Positions 24,925-32,520 of a stretch of 50,699 nucleotides of DNA are shown here, in pieces; within the stretch, counting starts at the first letter, position 1, and every line of letters starts with the position of its first letter. The notes below the pieces were generated by a model. The model had not been told where the DNA came from. It worked only from the letters and a program-made list of their open reading frames with translations, and did no database searches. The stretch covers positions 1 to 50,699 of the forward strand of contig SVHZ01000009.1 in NCBI GenBank assembly GCA_015055525.1, in the 5' to 3' direction. Source of the DNA: Clostridiales bacterium. GTDB taxonomy: Bacteria; Bacillota; Clostridia; Christensenellales; Borkfalkiaceae. The position numbers and the translations under genes are program-made.

Positions 24925-25704
24925 ATGTTGTCATTAATAAATGAAATTTTGAATATTTCCGATTTTAATTACGTTTTAATATCTTTAATAATCAGTATAG
25001 CGACCTATGTTGTAGGCTATGTGTTTATGGCTATCGCTATTTGGGTTATGGCTAAAAGACTTAATATCAATAAGGGTAGATGGATGGCTTTCGTTCCATT
25101 TCTCAATTGGTATTTGCTCGGTAAGGTAATCGGTAGCGCCGTTGTTTGGGGCAAAAAGATAGATAACGTTGGCTTATGGCTTATGCTTTTATCAATTGCT
25201 CAAACGGTTATAACTATTTTGTTAAGCATTGGCAGTTATCTTCTTATCGCAAGTATTCTTTTTGACGTAAGCTTTGTTTTCAGTAGTCCATTTTTGCAAA
25301 ATTGGGTTATGGGCACGGGTTTACTATATGAAATTCTCTCATTTGTATCGCTTGGCGTTGATATTGCGTTTATCTTCTTTGAAGTTAGCGTTATATTCTT
25401 GGTTTTCAGGCTTTACGCTCCGGAATCTGCGCTTTTATTCTCGCTCTTATCACTTTTCTTAGACCCACCGCTTTTCGGCATACTTTTATTCGTTGTGAGA
25501 AATAGAGAAAGAAAGAGTTTCAAGCAATATTACAACGTTTATAATCCTTACGCAAACTATAATAACGGTCAAAACGGAAATCCTTTCCAATCGCCAAATC
25601 AAAATAAACCTCAAAATAACGACGTTGATCCCTTCCCCGAATTTTCAAGTGGAAAGGATAATTCTTCTGCAAAGTCAGACGATAGCGATGAAATTTTTAG
25701 TTAA
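24925..25704 (+). CDS. Polytopic membrane protein with Asn/Gln-rich tail, unknown function
   Basis: I do not recognise this 259-residue protein. It has four to five hydrophobic segments (for example YVLISLIISIATYVVGYVFM, LLSIAQTVITILLSIGSYLL and FIFFEVSVIFLVFRLY) and a PFLNWYLLGKVIG motif after the first. The last 60 residues are hydrophilic and rich in Asn, Gln and Pro, then acidic, and would form a disordered cytoplasmic tail. Its stop codon is 2 bp before mnmE, so it may be co-transcribed with mnmE and deoC. There is only a weak ribosome binding site (ATAGGTAAAA). Confidence 0.7.
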   Translation: MLSLINEILNISDFNYVLISLIISIATYVVGYVFMAIAIWVMAKRLNINKGRWMAFVPFLNWYLLGKVIGSAVVWGKKIDNVGLWLMLLSIAQTVITILLSIGSYLLIASILFDVSFVFSSPFLQNWVMGTGLLYEILSFVSLGVDIAFIFFEVSVIFLVFRLYAPESALLFSLLSLFLDPPLFGILLFVVRNRERKSFKQYYNVYNPYANYNNGQNGNPFQSPNQNKPQNNDVDPFPEFSSGKDNSSAKSDDSDEIFS

Positions 25705-25706
25705 TT

Positions 25707-27047
25707 ATGAATAACGATATAATCTCTGCAATTTCAACCGCCAACGGCGTTGGCGGTGTTGCAATTATAAGAATAAGCGGTAGTGGTAGTTTAGAACTTT
25801 TAAGCAAGATGTTCACTCCTATTGCTAAAAATATAAGCGTACTTAATTTCGAGCCGTATAAACTCTACGTTGGCGAAATCGACTGCAACGATTTTAAGGA
25901 CTTTGGTATGGCGGTTTATTTCAAAGCGCCAAAAAGTTATACCGGCGAAGATATGGTTGAAATTCATTGCCACGGCGGTATAACGATAACTCAAGCGGTG
26001 CTTAAAAAGACTTTTGAATTAGGTTCAGAGCCGGCAACTCGCGGTGAGTTTACAAAGCGCGCGTTTCTAAACGGCAAACTTTCCCTTTCTTCTGCCGAAG
26101 GTCTTATAGATATGATTAACGGCGAAAGCGTTGCCCAAGTAAAATCGGGTTACAGTTTGTATCGTGAAAAACTTTTTCAAAAAGTTAACGATATGCAAAA
26201 CGGGTTAACTTACGCCTTAGCGGAAATCGGGGCGGATATTGATTATCCCGAAGAAGACTTAGAAGAATTAGCCCTTGATACGCTTGAAAAGAACTTAACG
26301 ATGGTTAAGGATGAGATAACTTTATTAATTAGCGGTTACAACGCGGGTAGCAAGATTAAAAACGGCGTTAAAGTTGCAATCGTTGGTAGACCCAACACGG
26401 GTAAATCTTCAATACTTAATCGTTTGCTTAATTATGACAAGGCTATCGTTTCTTCAATCGAAGGAACAACGCGTGACGTTGTTGAAGGCTCTATTGAAAT
26501 TGACGGTGTTAAGTTTGACTTTTTTGATACCGCAGGTATAAGAACGTCTACCGACGAGATTGAAATGCTTGGCATTGAGCGTTCTAAAAAGATAATCAAT
26601 TCTTCAGACGTTTGCTTGGCTGTGTTTGACGGCGGTAACGAGTTTACTAAAGAAGATCAAGAAATTTTAGATAGCGTAAAAGATTTTAACCACGTTATAG
26701 TTTTTAATAAAAAAGATACGTATAAAGATACTAAAAACGGCGTTGAAGTTTCGGCAAAGACGGGCGAGGGTTTAGAAGAACTCAAACGCGAATTATTTAA
26801 TAAGTCGTTTTCTCAAGGCGTTGATAGAAACGCTGAACTCATTACCGAAGAAAGGCACTTATTTGCCCTTAAAAAGGCTCTTGAATTTGCTAATTCCGCT
26901 ATAAACGGCATAAAATTAAACGTTCCGTTAGATATAGTTTCTGAAGACGTTAAATACTGCTGGTCGGCTCTTGGCGAAATTACGGGCAAAACCGCTAGCG
27001 AAGAAATTATTGACGAGATTTTTGCTAAATTCTGCGTAGGGAAGTAG
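25707..27047 (+). CDS. mnmE: tRNA modification GTPase MnmE (TrmE)
   Basis: MnmE, with MnmG, modifies the wobble uridine of several tRNAs at carbon 5. It has 446 residues, the usual length. The N-terminal tetrahydrofolate-binding domain has SGVGGVAI-like ANGVGGVAIIRISG and MVEIHCHGGITITQAVL. The inserted G domain holds the P-loop VGRPNTGKSSILNRLL near residue 225, SIEGTTRDVV, DTAGIR and FNKKD. The C-terminus ends in FCVGK, the catalytic Cys-x-Gly-Lys motif. mnmG is not in this window. deoC starts 4 bp downstream. Confidence 0.97.
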   Translation: MNNDIISAISTANGVGGVAIIRISGSGSLELLSKMFTPIAKNISVLNFEPYKLYVGEIDCNDFKDFGMAVYFKAPKSYTGEDMVEIHCHGGITITQAVLKKTFELGSEPATRGEFTKRAFLNGKLSLSSAEGLIDMINGESVAQVKSGYSLYREKLFQKVNDMQNGLTYALAEIGADIDYPEEDLEELALDTLEKNLTMVKDEITLLISGYNAGSKIKNGVKVAIVGRPNTGKSSILNRLLNYDKAIVSSIEGTTRDVVEGSIEIDGVKFDFFDTAGIRTSTDEIEMLGIERSKKIINSSDVCLAVFDGGNEFTKEDQEILDSVKDFNHVIVFNKKDTYKDTKNGVEVSAKTGEGLEELKRELFNKSFSQGVDRNAELITEERHLFALKKALEFANSAINGIKLNVPLDIVSEDVKYCWSALGEITGKTASEEIIDEIFAKFCVGK

Positions 27048-27051
27048 GATT

Positions 27052-27693
27052 ATGAATATAAATAAATACATAGACCATACTGCGCTTAAATCTGGCGCAA
27101 CTGAAAGCGAGATTAAAACTTTATGCTCCGAGGCGAAAGAGTTTGGGTTTAAGTCGGTTTGCGTTAACCCGTGTGACGTTTCAATTTGTTATGAAATCTT
27201 AAAAGATACCGATATAAAAGTTTGCACGGTTATAGGTTTTCCGCTCGGTAAAAACTCAACCGAGATAAAGGTTTTAGAAGTAAAGCAAGCGCTCCATGAC
27301 GGCGCAACTGAGTTTGATATGGTTATAAACGTAGCAAAACTCAAAGAAAAGAATTACGCTTTTGTTGAAAACGAGATAAAAAGGGTAATAGAAACGGCAA
27401 ACGGCAACACCGTTAAAGTAATTATTGAAACGGGGTTACTTACCGATGAAGAAATCGCCGTTGCAACTAAAATCGTTTGCAAAGCGGGGGCAGATTTTGT
27501 TAAAACTTGCACGGGCTTTACAGGTGGCGTAGCAACCGAGCAAGCAGTTTTAATAATGAAAAACAATTTAAGCGGAAAAACCTTAATTAAGGCATCTGGC
27601 GGAATAAGGAGCAAAGAAGACGCGCTTAAATTTATTGAACTCGGCGTATCGAGAATAGGTACGAGTTCGGGTGTAAAAATAGTAACTGAATAA
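27052..27693 (+). CDS. deoC: Deoxyribose-phosphate aldolase
   Basis: DeoC cleaves 2-deoxyribose-5-phosphate to glyceraldehyde-3-phosphate and acetaldehyde in deoxynucleoside breakdown. It has 213 residues, a normal short form. The family N-terminus is NKYIDHTALKSGATESEI; the Schiff-base lysine lies in FVKTCTGFTGGVATEQAV near residue 150; the phosphate-binding loop is IKASGGIRSKEDALKFIELG. It follows mnmE by 4 bp with AGGA upstream. A small hairpin (AAAGCC with GGCTTT, 27693-27708) separates it from the tRNA gene. Confidence 0.96.
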   Translation: MNINKYIDHTALKSGATESEIKTLCSEAKEFGFKSVCVNPCDVSICYEILKDTDIKVCTVIGFPLGKNSTEIKVLEVKQALHDGATEFDMVINVAKLKEKNYAFVENEIKRVIETANGNTVKVIIETGLLTDEEIAVATKIVCKAGADFVKTCTGFTGGVATEQAVLIMKNNLSGKTLIKASGGIRSKEDALKFIELGVSRIGTSSGVKIVTE

Positions 27694-27713
27694 AAGCCAA
27701 TAGGCTTTTACAA

Positions 27714-27796
27714 GCGGATATGGCGGAACTGGCAGACGCGCAGGACTTAGAATCCTGTGGGAGACCGTGCAGGTTCAATTCCTGTTATCCGCACCA
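27714..27796 (+). tRNA. tRNA-Leu (anticodon UAG)
   Basis: The acceptor arm pairs GCGGATA (27714-27720) with TATCCGC (27786-27792), discriminator A, and CCA is encoded (27794-27796). The anticodon stem CAGGA/TCCTG encloses CTTAGAA, giving anticodon TAG, which reads CUN leucine codons. The long variable arm (TGGGAGACCGT region) is that of a class II tRNA, consistent with leucine. The T arm is GCAGGTTCAATTCCTGT. Confidence 0.97.
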
Positions 27797-27797
27797 T

Positions 27798-27836
27798 AAA
27801 GAAAAGGAGCACCGAATATGGTGCTCCTTTTCTTTA
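27798..27836 (+). terminator. Intrinsic terminator of tRNA-Leu
   Basis: AAAGAAAAGGAGCACC pairs with GGTGCTCCTTTTCTTT around GAATAT, immediately after the encoded CCA. Confidence 0.92.
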
Positions 27837-27838
27837 CG

Positions 27839-27951
27839 TTGTCGTAGACAACGAAATCTAAAACCTGAGGTTCATCACTCGCCGTGGACGGCAACCCCTT
27901 TGTCCTTGCGGACATTTCCCCTAGCAGGGGAATCCCCTGTTATCCGCACCA
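27839..27951. repeat. Hairpin cluster ending in a duplicated tRNA-Leu 3' end
   Basis: Five short palindromes follow each other: TTGTC-GTA-GACAA (27839-27851), AACC-TGA-GGTT (27862-27872), GCCG-TGGA-CGGC (27881-27892), TGTCC-TTGC-GGACA (27901-27914) and TTCCCCT-AGC-AGGGGAA (27916-27932). The last 16 bases, CCTGTTATCCGCACCA (27936-27951), are identical to the 3' end of tRNA-Leu at 27781-27796. The cluster resembles composite hairpin repeats I recall from intergenic DNA of Clostridia, but this is memory, not a search. Confidence 0.85.
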
Positions 27952-27987
27952 AAAAAAGAACAAGTCAACTGACTTGTTCTTTTTTTA
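27951..27987. terminator. Strong intrinsic terminator after the tRNA-end duplication
   Basis: AAAAAAAGAACAAGTCA pairs with TGACTTGTTCTTTTTTT; A- and T-runs on both sides allow function in both directions. Confidence 0.9.
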
Positions 27988-27988
27988 T

Positions 27989-28071
27989 CCAAGCCGATTA
28001 GGCTTGGTATGTGATCTCACCAAAGGTGAGTATGTAATCGCCGTAGGCGTATGTAATCACGCGATAGCGTG
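27989..28071. repeat. Array of four mini-palindromes with 8-nt spacer TATGTRAT
   Basis: The hairpins are CCAAGCC-GATTA-GGCTTGG (27989-28007), CTCACC-AAA-GGTGAG (28016-28030), CGCC-GTA-GGCG (28039-28049) and CACGC-GATA-GCGTG (28058-28071). The spacers are TATGTGAT, TATGTAAT and TATGTAAT. Arms are unrelated in sequence. The design matches the array at 11431-11532, and GTGAT in the spacer is also present in the reverse complement of that array's ATATCAC. Confidence 0.88.
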
Positions 28072-28088
28072 CATCAATTACATTAAAA

Positions 28089-28916
28089 TCACATATTTTG
28101 AATTGAAGTCATTAAGATAACGTAACCAATTATAAATGCAACGATAATCGCGCCTCTTAATACGGCTTTGCTAAGGACGTATGCGTTATTATTTAATCTT
28201 CTATGATTGATTTTGCAAGTTTCATTATCAATAAGAACGTACTCTTTGAAGTTTTTGAACGCCATTATCCATTTATATAAAACTACTATGCCTAAAATGG
28301 GGATAGCCATTGCAACGACCGTTAAAATATTCTTTGAATAGTAGCGGATAGATAATTTTATAAAATAGAAAAGAACGGGGATAAACGTTATTATAGAATA
28401 TGCAAAAGAAATAATAAATACGGGGTTTTCATCAAATATAATTTTGAAACACTCCCATCTGCCTTCACTAGGCGTGTATGAAACGCGTATCAAATAGTCG
28501 AAATGCTCTTTGTTTACGGCAATAATTTCTAAAAGTTCGGTTATATGCATATAGGTCGTCCAGAAAAAAATGAAGGTAACGGCAAACCTATTTATAATAG
28601 AAATAGCGCTTATTTTTGAATAGTGGTTTAGCGCCCAAACGCTATTGTCGTTTAACCTTAAATAAAAATCCGTGCCAAACATTACTAAGTTTAAGATAAG
28701 CAAGAGCATGGAAAATTCGCCTACTATAAAGTTAGTGATAATAGTGTAAACGAAAGTTATCAATAAAAAGATTAAAGAACGCGTTCTCTTTTCGTTGCCT
28801 ATAAGATGAAGTTTTTTAACGGGGACGTTTTCTGATTTGATAACGGTAGAATTTTCTACCATTTTTCTAAACTTTTCGTCTTGCCTTGACTGATAGTTTT
28901 TTATAAATTCGTTCAT
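28089..28916 (-). CDS. Polytopic membrane protein, unknown function
   Basis: I do not recognise this protein. The ATG at 28916 (MNEFIKNYQSRQDEKF) is preferred because AAGGATAAGG lies upstream and the longer frame adds an unlikely N-terminus; this gives 275 residues. A charged N-terminal stretch of about 45 residues is followed by about six hydrophobic segments, including SLIFLLITFVYTIITNFIV, and ends with a pair of helices near the C-terminus. A region between helices carries RVSYTPSEGRWECFKII. It is transcribed alone, leftwards, and ends in the mini-palindrome array. Confidence 0.7.
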   Translation of the reverse strand: MNEFIKNYQSRQDEKFRKMVENSTVIKSENVPVKKLHLIGNEKRTRSLIFLLITFVYTIITNFIVGEFSMLLLILNLVMFGTDFYLRLNDNSVWALNHYSKISAISIINRFAVTFIFFWTTYMHITELLEIIAVNKEHFDYLIRVSYTPSEGRWECFKIIFDENPVFIISFAYSIITFIPVLFYFIKLSIRYYSKNILTVVAMAIPILGIVVLYKWIMAFKNFKEYVLIDNETCKINHRRLNNNAYVLSKAVLRGAIIVAFIIGYVILMTSIQNM

Positions 28917-28980
28917 TTTAAGTTGCCTTATCCTTTGTAAATATAAAAAAGTATAACACATACAAATAAAAGTGTCAATA

Positions 28981-29008
28981 AAACCCCGCAACGAAGAGCG
29001 TTGCGGGG
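28981..29008 (-). terminator. Intrinsic terminator of the PHP-chrA-lgt leftward operon
   Basis: CCCCGCAACG pairs with CGTTGCGGGG around AAGAG, just downstream (leftwards) of the PHP phosphatase stop, followed on the minus strand by TTTTAT. Confidence 0.85.
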
Positions 29009-29014
29009 AAAATT

Positions 29015-29773
29015 CTATATTTCAATTCTATCAATGATATTAAGGTTTAAGCCTTCAACTAACTCTTTTGCCAAATCATAAGATTGAGCGGTTATCGCCT
29101 CAGGCTTGTGCGCGTCAAACCCGATAATAACTTTCGTTCCTACCTTTTCAGCAAGTTCAAAAAACTTTCTATTTGGATACCAACGATTAGTTTGAATACC
29201 TAAAACGTTGATTTCAACGGGGTAGTTATTCTCTTTGCAAAATTCAAGCAAGCGAGTGTATTCTCTATCAACTACCGACGGGGTAAATTTGTAACCTGCA
29301 ATATCGGGGTGGGCAATATACTTAAATTTGCCCGTAGATAACGCTTCAATGCACTCGTCAACGTAACGCGTTAATTCTTTATCGCTATCGATATACGCAA
29401 CGTAAGTTCCGTAAGGCTCGCCACCAACGAAGTGTTGACCTAAAATAAGATAGTCAGGCTCAAGCGTTTTTAAGTAGTTGATTTCCCTTTTGAAAGAATC
29501 TTTATAATATTCAAGTTCAAAGCCGTAATAAATTTTAATATCGTTTTCAAACTCTTTTTTCAAGGAAAGGATAGAGTTTTTATATTCTTGGGCTTGGTCT
29601 AAAAACATACGATAACCCGAATCGTAATTCCCGTCAAAAACGTAAGGGGCGTGGTCTGAAAATCCAAGTTCTTTAAGCCCTGCTTTTATGGCGTTTTCAA
29701 CGTACTCTCTATCTTCGCCCCGCGCGTGACGGCATCTTTTAGTGTGAGTGTGATAATTGGTTAAGTAATTCAT
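29015..29773 (-). CDS. PHP-domain histidinol-phosphatase-like enzyme
   Basis: PHP-domain phosphoesterases of the HisK type hydrolyse histidinol phosphate; relatives act on other small phosphoesters. It has 252 residues. Metal-binding motifs are YHTHTKRCRHARGEDREYV at the N-terminus, GFSDHAPY near residue 40, YYGFELEYYKD near 100, YIAHPDIAGYK near 155 and VIIGFDAHKPEA near 225. No other his genes are nearby, so the physiological substrate is uncertain. It overlaps the upstream chromate transporter gene by 4 bp. Confidence 0.83.
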   Translation of the reverse strand: MNYLTNYHTHTKRCRHARGEDREYVENAIKAGLKELGFSDHAPYVFDGNYDSGYRMFLDQAQEYKNSILSLKKEFENDIKIYYGFELEYYKDSFKREINYLKTLEPDYLILGQHFVGGEPYGTYVAYIDSDKELTRYVDECIEALSTGKFKYIAHPDIAGYKFTPSVVDREYTRLLEFCKENNYPVEINVLGIQTNRWYPNRKFFELAEKVGTKVIIGFDAHKPEAITAQSYDLAKELVEGLNLNIIDRIEI

Positions 29774-30342
29774 AATCCGTAAAATAAAATTCCAAGCACC
29801 GCCGAGATTAAAATTAAAATTATCGGTGAGGGTTTCTTCTTTATAATAAGTTTACAAAGAATTGGCAAAGCAACGATTATTGCAAGAATAATTAATGCTT
29901 TGTAGTCAAAATAAAAAGTGTCGGTTATCTTTGAAATTGCAAATAGATTGCTAATTATCATAGTAATCGCAGTTCCAATAATCAACCCCGCAACAACAGG
30001 TTTAATGCCTTTGAGCGCCCATTTAACGCCTGCGAGTTTAAGAAGGTTGTTAAATACTGCTACGATTAAAAGAATTATTATAAACGACGGAAGCACTACG
30101 CCGAGCGTTGCGAGTAACGAGCCTAAAAATCCCGCTTGCGTGCTACCTATAAACGTTGCCATATTAACGGCAATAGGGCCGGGAGTTGATTCGGCTACAG
30201 CAATAAAGTTAGTAAATTCCGCCTCGTTTAGCCAACCGAACGATAAAACTTCTTCTCTTATAAGCGGAATCATAGCATATCCTCCGCCAAACGAAACTGC
30301 TCCGATTTTCAAAAAAGTTAAAAACAAAGTGAGATAAATCAT
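29770..30342 (-). CDS. chrA: Chromate transporter ChrA, half-size subunit 2
   Basis: This is a 190-residue short-chain CHR family membrane protein. The family N-terminal motif is FLKIGAVSFGGGYAMIPLIR, followed by EFTNFIAVAESTPGPIAVNM near residue 45; several hydrophobic segments follow. Full-length ChrA has two such halves fused, whereas short members occur as adjacent pairs of opposite topology. The partner lies directly upstream with a 4-bp overlap. Chromate efflux is the named activity, but in gut anaerobes the natural anion may differ. Confidence 0.9.
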   Translation of the reverse strand: MIYLTLFLTFLKIGAVSFGGGYAMIPLIREEVLSFGWLNEAEFTNFIAVAESTPGPIAVNMATFIGSTQAGFLGSLLATLGVVLPSFIIILLIVAVFNNLLKLAGVKWALKGIKPVVAGLIIGTAITMIISNLFAISKITDTFYFDYKALIILAIIVALPILCKLIIKKKPSPIILILISAVLGILFYGL

Positions 30343-30929
30343 AAGTTATCCCCCTTTTTCTCTTTTTTGCGAAGAGATATTATAAAATTCACTATTATTG
30401 AAATTCCTGCGCCTATTAAAATATAGAATATAGACGAGAATTTTACTGCAACGAGAGAAAGCGTTATAAACGCTATAAGAGTTATTGAAAAAAGAATTAT
30501 CGCAAGGGGATTTTTAAGTTGTTTCTTCGCCATTTTAATGCCTGCGCTTAAAATGAGATAGCAAACGCAAACTTGAATACCTCTAAACGCGCATTGAACG
30601 AGCGTTAAACTTAAAAATGCGTCGAAAAATAACGATATTAAATAAATTATTATAAGCGACGGCAAAAAAACACCTATCGTTGCAAAAGTCGAGCCTAAAA
30701 TTCCTGCAACTTTATAACCGATATAAGTGGCAGAGTTTATTGCGATAGGGCCGGGAGTTGATTCCGCGATAGCAACAACGTCGTAAAACTCGTCTTTACA
30801 AATCCAATTTTTCTTCTCAACGAATTCGTGTTCTAAAAGCGCTATCATAGCATATCCACCGCCGAAAGTGAACGCGCCTATTTTAAGCATCGTTAAAAAG
30901 AGTTTGAGAATTAGTTTAACTTTTTTCAT
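30339..30929 (-). CDS. chrA: Chromate transporter ChrA, half-size subunit 1
   Basis: This is the partner half-size CHR protein, 196 residues, with the same motifs: MLKIGAFTFGGGYAMIALLE and VVAIAESTPGPIAINSATYI. It overlaps subunit 2 by 4 bp and the upstream Lgt-family gene by 14 bp, so all are co-transcribed and probably co-translated. The two subunits share obvious similarity through an ancient duplication. A basic tail (SLRKKEKKG) suggests a cytoplasmic C-terminus. Confidence 0.9.
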   Translation of the reverse strand: MKKVKLILKLFLTMLKIGAFTFGGGYAMIALLEHEFVEKKNWICKDEFYDVVAIAESTPGPIAINSATYIGYKVAGILGSTFATIGVFLPSLIIIYLISLFFDAFLSLTLVQCAFRGIQVCVCYLILSAGIKMAKKQLKNPLAIILFSITLIAFITLSLVAVKFSSIFYILIGAGISIIVNFIISLRKKEKKGDNL

Positions 30930-31683
30930 TAACTACTTCGGGTCCTTTTTTATTGTAAAAATATCTTAATACGAAAAATAATGCAATTCCTATAACCACC
31001 ATAAGTATAGACCAAAATTGAGATGGGGAAATTATCGTTGAAATGAGTTCCCCTCTATCGTCGCCTCTGAAAAATTCGATTATAAATCTAAAAATGCCGT
31101 ATGCAACGAGATAAACTGGCATAGTATACTTATAATTTTTGCGAATATATAAGAAAGCAAGTATTCCAAATAAAATAAATAAGAAAAGCGCTTCGTAAAG
31201 TTGAACGGGTATTCTCATAGCGCCCGCATTATACATAGCGATAGCGCTAGTGGTAATTTTACCGTAACAACAACCCGCAAATGCGCAACCAATTCTACCG
31301 AAAGCGTGGGCTATCGTTATGCAAAGTGGAGCGAGCGGTAAAAGTTCAAGAAGTGTTCCAGAAATTTTCTTTCTTGAAATAAAGTAAATTATAAGGAATG
31401 TTGCAACACCGCCTATAAGACCGCCTATGAAAGTAAAGCCGTTACCCAAATGGAAACCGCCTTCGGGATTTTGAATATAGTCGTAAGTTGCTTGAAAGAG
31501 CGTTGCTGAAAAGAAACCTATTGCAATAGATGCAATAGCCGTGTAAAATGTAAAATCTAAAAAGGAAGGGAAAAACGCCTTTTTCTTTCCAACTAAAAAT
31601 AAAACCGCAAAGCACGCAAGAACGCCTATTGCAATCATAACACCGTATAAGTGGATTCCAAAAAATAATTCGTGAGGATACAT
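30916..31683 (-). CDS. Prolipoprotein diacylglyceryl transferase (Lgt) family protein
   Basis: Lgt attaches diacylglycerol to the lipobox cysteine of prolipoproteins. The ATG at 31683 is chosen because AAGGAGA lies just upstream; a TTG two codons earlier is not needed. It has 255 residues and about seven membrane segments. The Lgt-like blocks are TFIGGLIGGVATFLIIYFIS and IAHAFGRIGCAFAGCCYGK; in canonical Lgt the latter is GRxGNFxNxE, so the Gly-Asn is here Gly-Cys and a CC pair follows. This places it in a Lgt-like subgroup, and the classical activity is not assured. It leads the chrA-chrA-PHP operon. Confidence 0.78.
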   Translation of the reverse strand: MYPHELFFGIHLYGVMIAIGVLACFAVLFLVGKKKAFFPSFLDFTFYTAIASIAIGFFSATLFQATYDYIQNPEGGFHLGNGFTFIGGLIGGVATFLIIYFISRKKISGTLLELLPLAPLCITIAHAFGRIGCAFAGCCYGKITTSAIAMYNAGAMRIPVQLYEALFLFILFGILAFLYIRKNYKYTMPVYLVAYGIFRFIIEFFRGDDRGELISTIISPSQFWSILMVVIGIALFFVLRYFYNKKGPEVVNEKS

Positions 31684-31705
31684 AATCAATCTCCTTGTAC
31701 ACTTA

Positions 31706-31734
31706 ATTTTACCATAATTTTATAAAGATTACAA
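31706..31734 (-). promoter_or_regulatory. Sigma-A promoter of the lgt-like/chrA/PHP operon
   Basis: On the minus strand TTGTAA (31729-31734), a 17-bp spacer and TAAAAT (31706-31711), about 22 bp before the start codon. Confidence 0.75.
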
Positions 31735-31842
31735 CATTTAGAAAATTAATTTAATGAAATTTTAGTAAAAACCGTGTAACTTATAAATTATTTATGTTAA
31801 AATATAAAAGATAGATAAAATTAAAGTTTTTCGTGAGGTTTT

Positions 31843-32520
31843 ATGTTTAACGTTTTAATAGTTGAAGACGATAAGAATATAAGAAAACTTATAGAAATTA
31901 AACTTAATAACGAAGGATACAAAACAGTTACCGCTGAAAACGGTAAAGACGCGCTTGAAAAATTATCCGAAAACCACGTTGACATTATGCTCGTTGACGC
32001 TATGATGCCGATAATGGACGGTTATGAATTTGTAAAAACCGTGCGTAGCGAAGGAAACATAATTCCTGCAATCATGGTAACTGCAAGGGGAACTTTGAGC
32101 GATAAATCAATGGGGTTTGACGTGGGCGTTGACGATTATATCGTAAAACCTATTGAGTTTGACGAACTCTTTATGCGAATAAAAGCCGTTATGCGTAGAG
32201 CAAAAATCGTAACGGAAAGAAAAATAATGGTTGGTAGCACCGTTTTAGATTACGACACTTTGACTGTAAGTAACGATAAAGAAAAAGTGGTTTTGACCAA
32301 AACGGAATTTGGTATTTTATATAAATTATTATCTTATCCCGAACGTTCCTTTTCAAAGGATATGCTCTTTCAAGAATTTTGGTCGTGGGATAGCGACACG
32401 GAAGAAGAAATAGTTAAGGTTTATATAAACCGAATAAGAAACAAGATTTCCACCTTTTCAGATATTGACGTTGAAACGGTTAGGGGCATAGGTTACAGGG
32501 GAATAAGAAATGAAAAATAA
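31843..32520 (+). CDS. OmpR/PhoB-family response regulator
   Basis: This is the DNA-binding output half of a two-component system, 225 residues. The receiver domain has the acidic pair in VLIVEDDKNIRKLIEIKL, the phospho-acceptor Asp in VDIMLVDAMMPIMDGYEFV near residue 50, and the conserved Lys in DDYIVKPIEFDELF near 105. The C-terminal winged helix has VVLTKTEFGILYKLLSYP and VYINRIRNKI, ending TVRGIGYRG. GTGAGG precedes the ATG. It overlaps the kinase gene by 11 bp. The adjacent leftward trk genes could be targets, but no operator was identified. Confidence 0.95.
   Translation: MFNVLIVEDDKNIRKLIEIKLNNEGYKTVTAENGKDALEKLSENHVDIMLVDAMMPIMDGYEFVKTVRSEGNIIPAIMVTARGTLSDKSMGFDVGVDDYIVKPIEFDELFMRIKAVMRRAKIVTERKIMVGSTVLDYDTLTVSNDKEKVVLTKTEFGILYKLLSYPERSFSKDMLFQEFWSWDSDTEEEIVKVYINRIRNKISTFSDIDVETVRGIGYRGIRNEK

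Noticed and set aside
27936-27951. A second functional tRNA-Leu
   Set aside because: Only the T-arm end and acceptor 3' strand are present; no 5' acceptor strand, D arm or anticodon arm could be found upstream.
27720-28001. A 93-residue open frame across the tRNA-Leu gene
   Set aside because: It translates a tRNA, a terminator and hairpins, has no coding character and no ribosome binding site.
27989-28071. CRISPR array
   Set aside because: The constant parts are only 8 nt, the variable parts are self-complementary and of unequal length, and no cas genes are present. It is a mini-palindrome array.
29918-30337. 139-residue rightward frame opposite chrA
   Set aside because: It is the mirror of a membrane protein gene; composition is low-complexity and there is no start signal.
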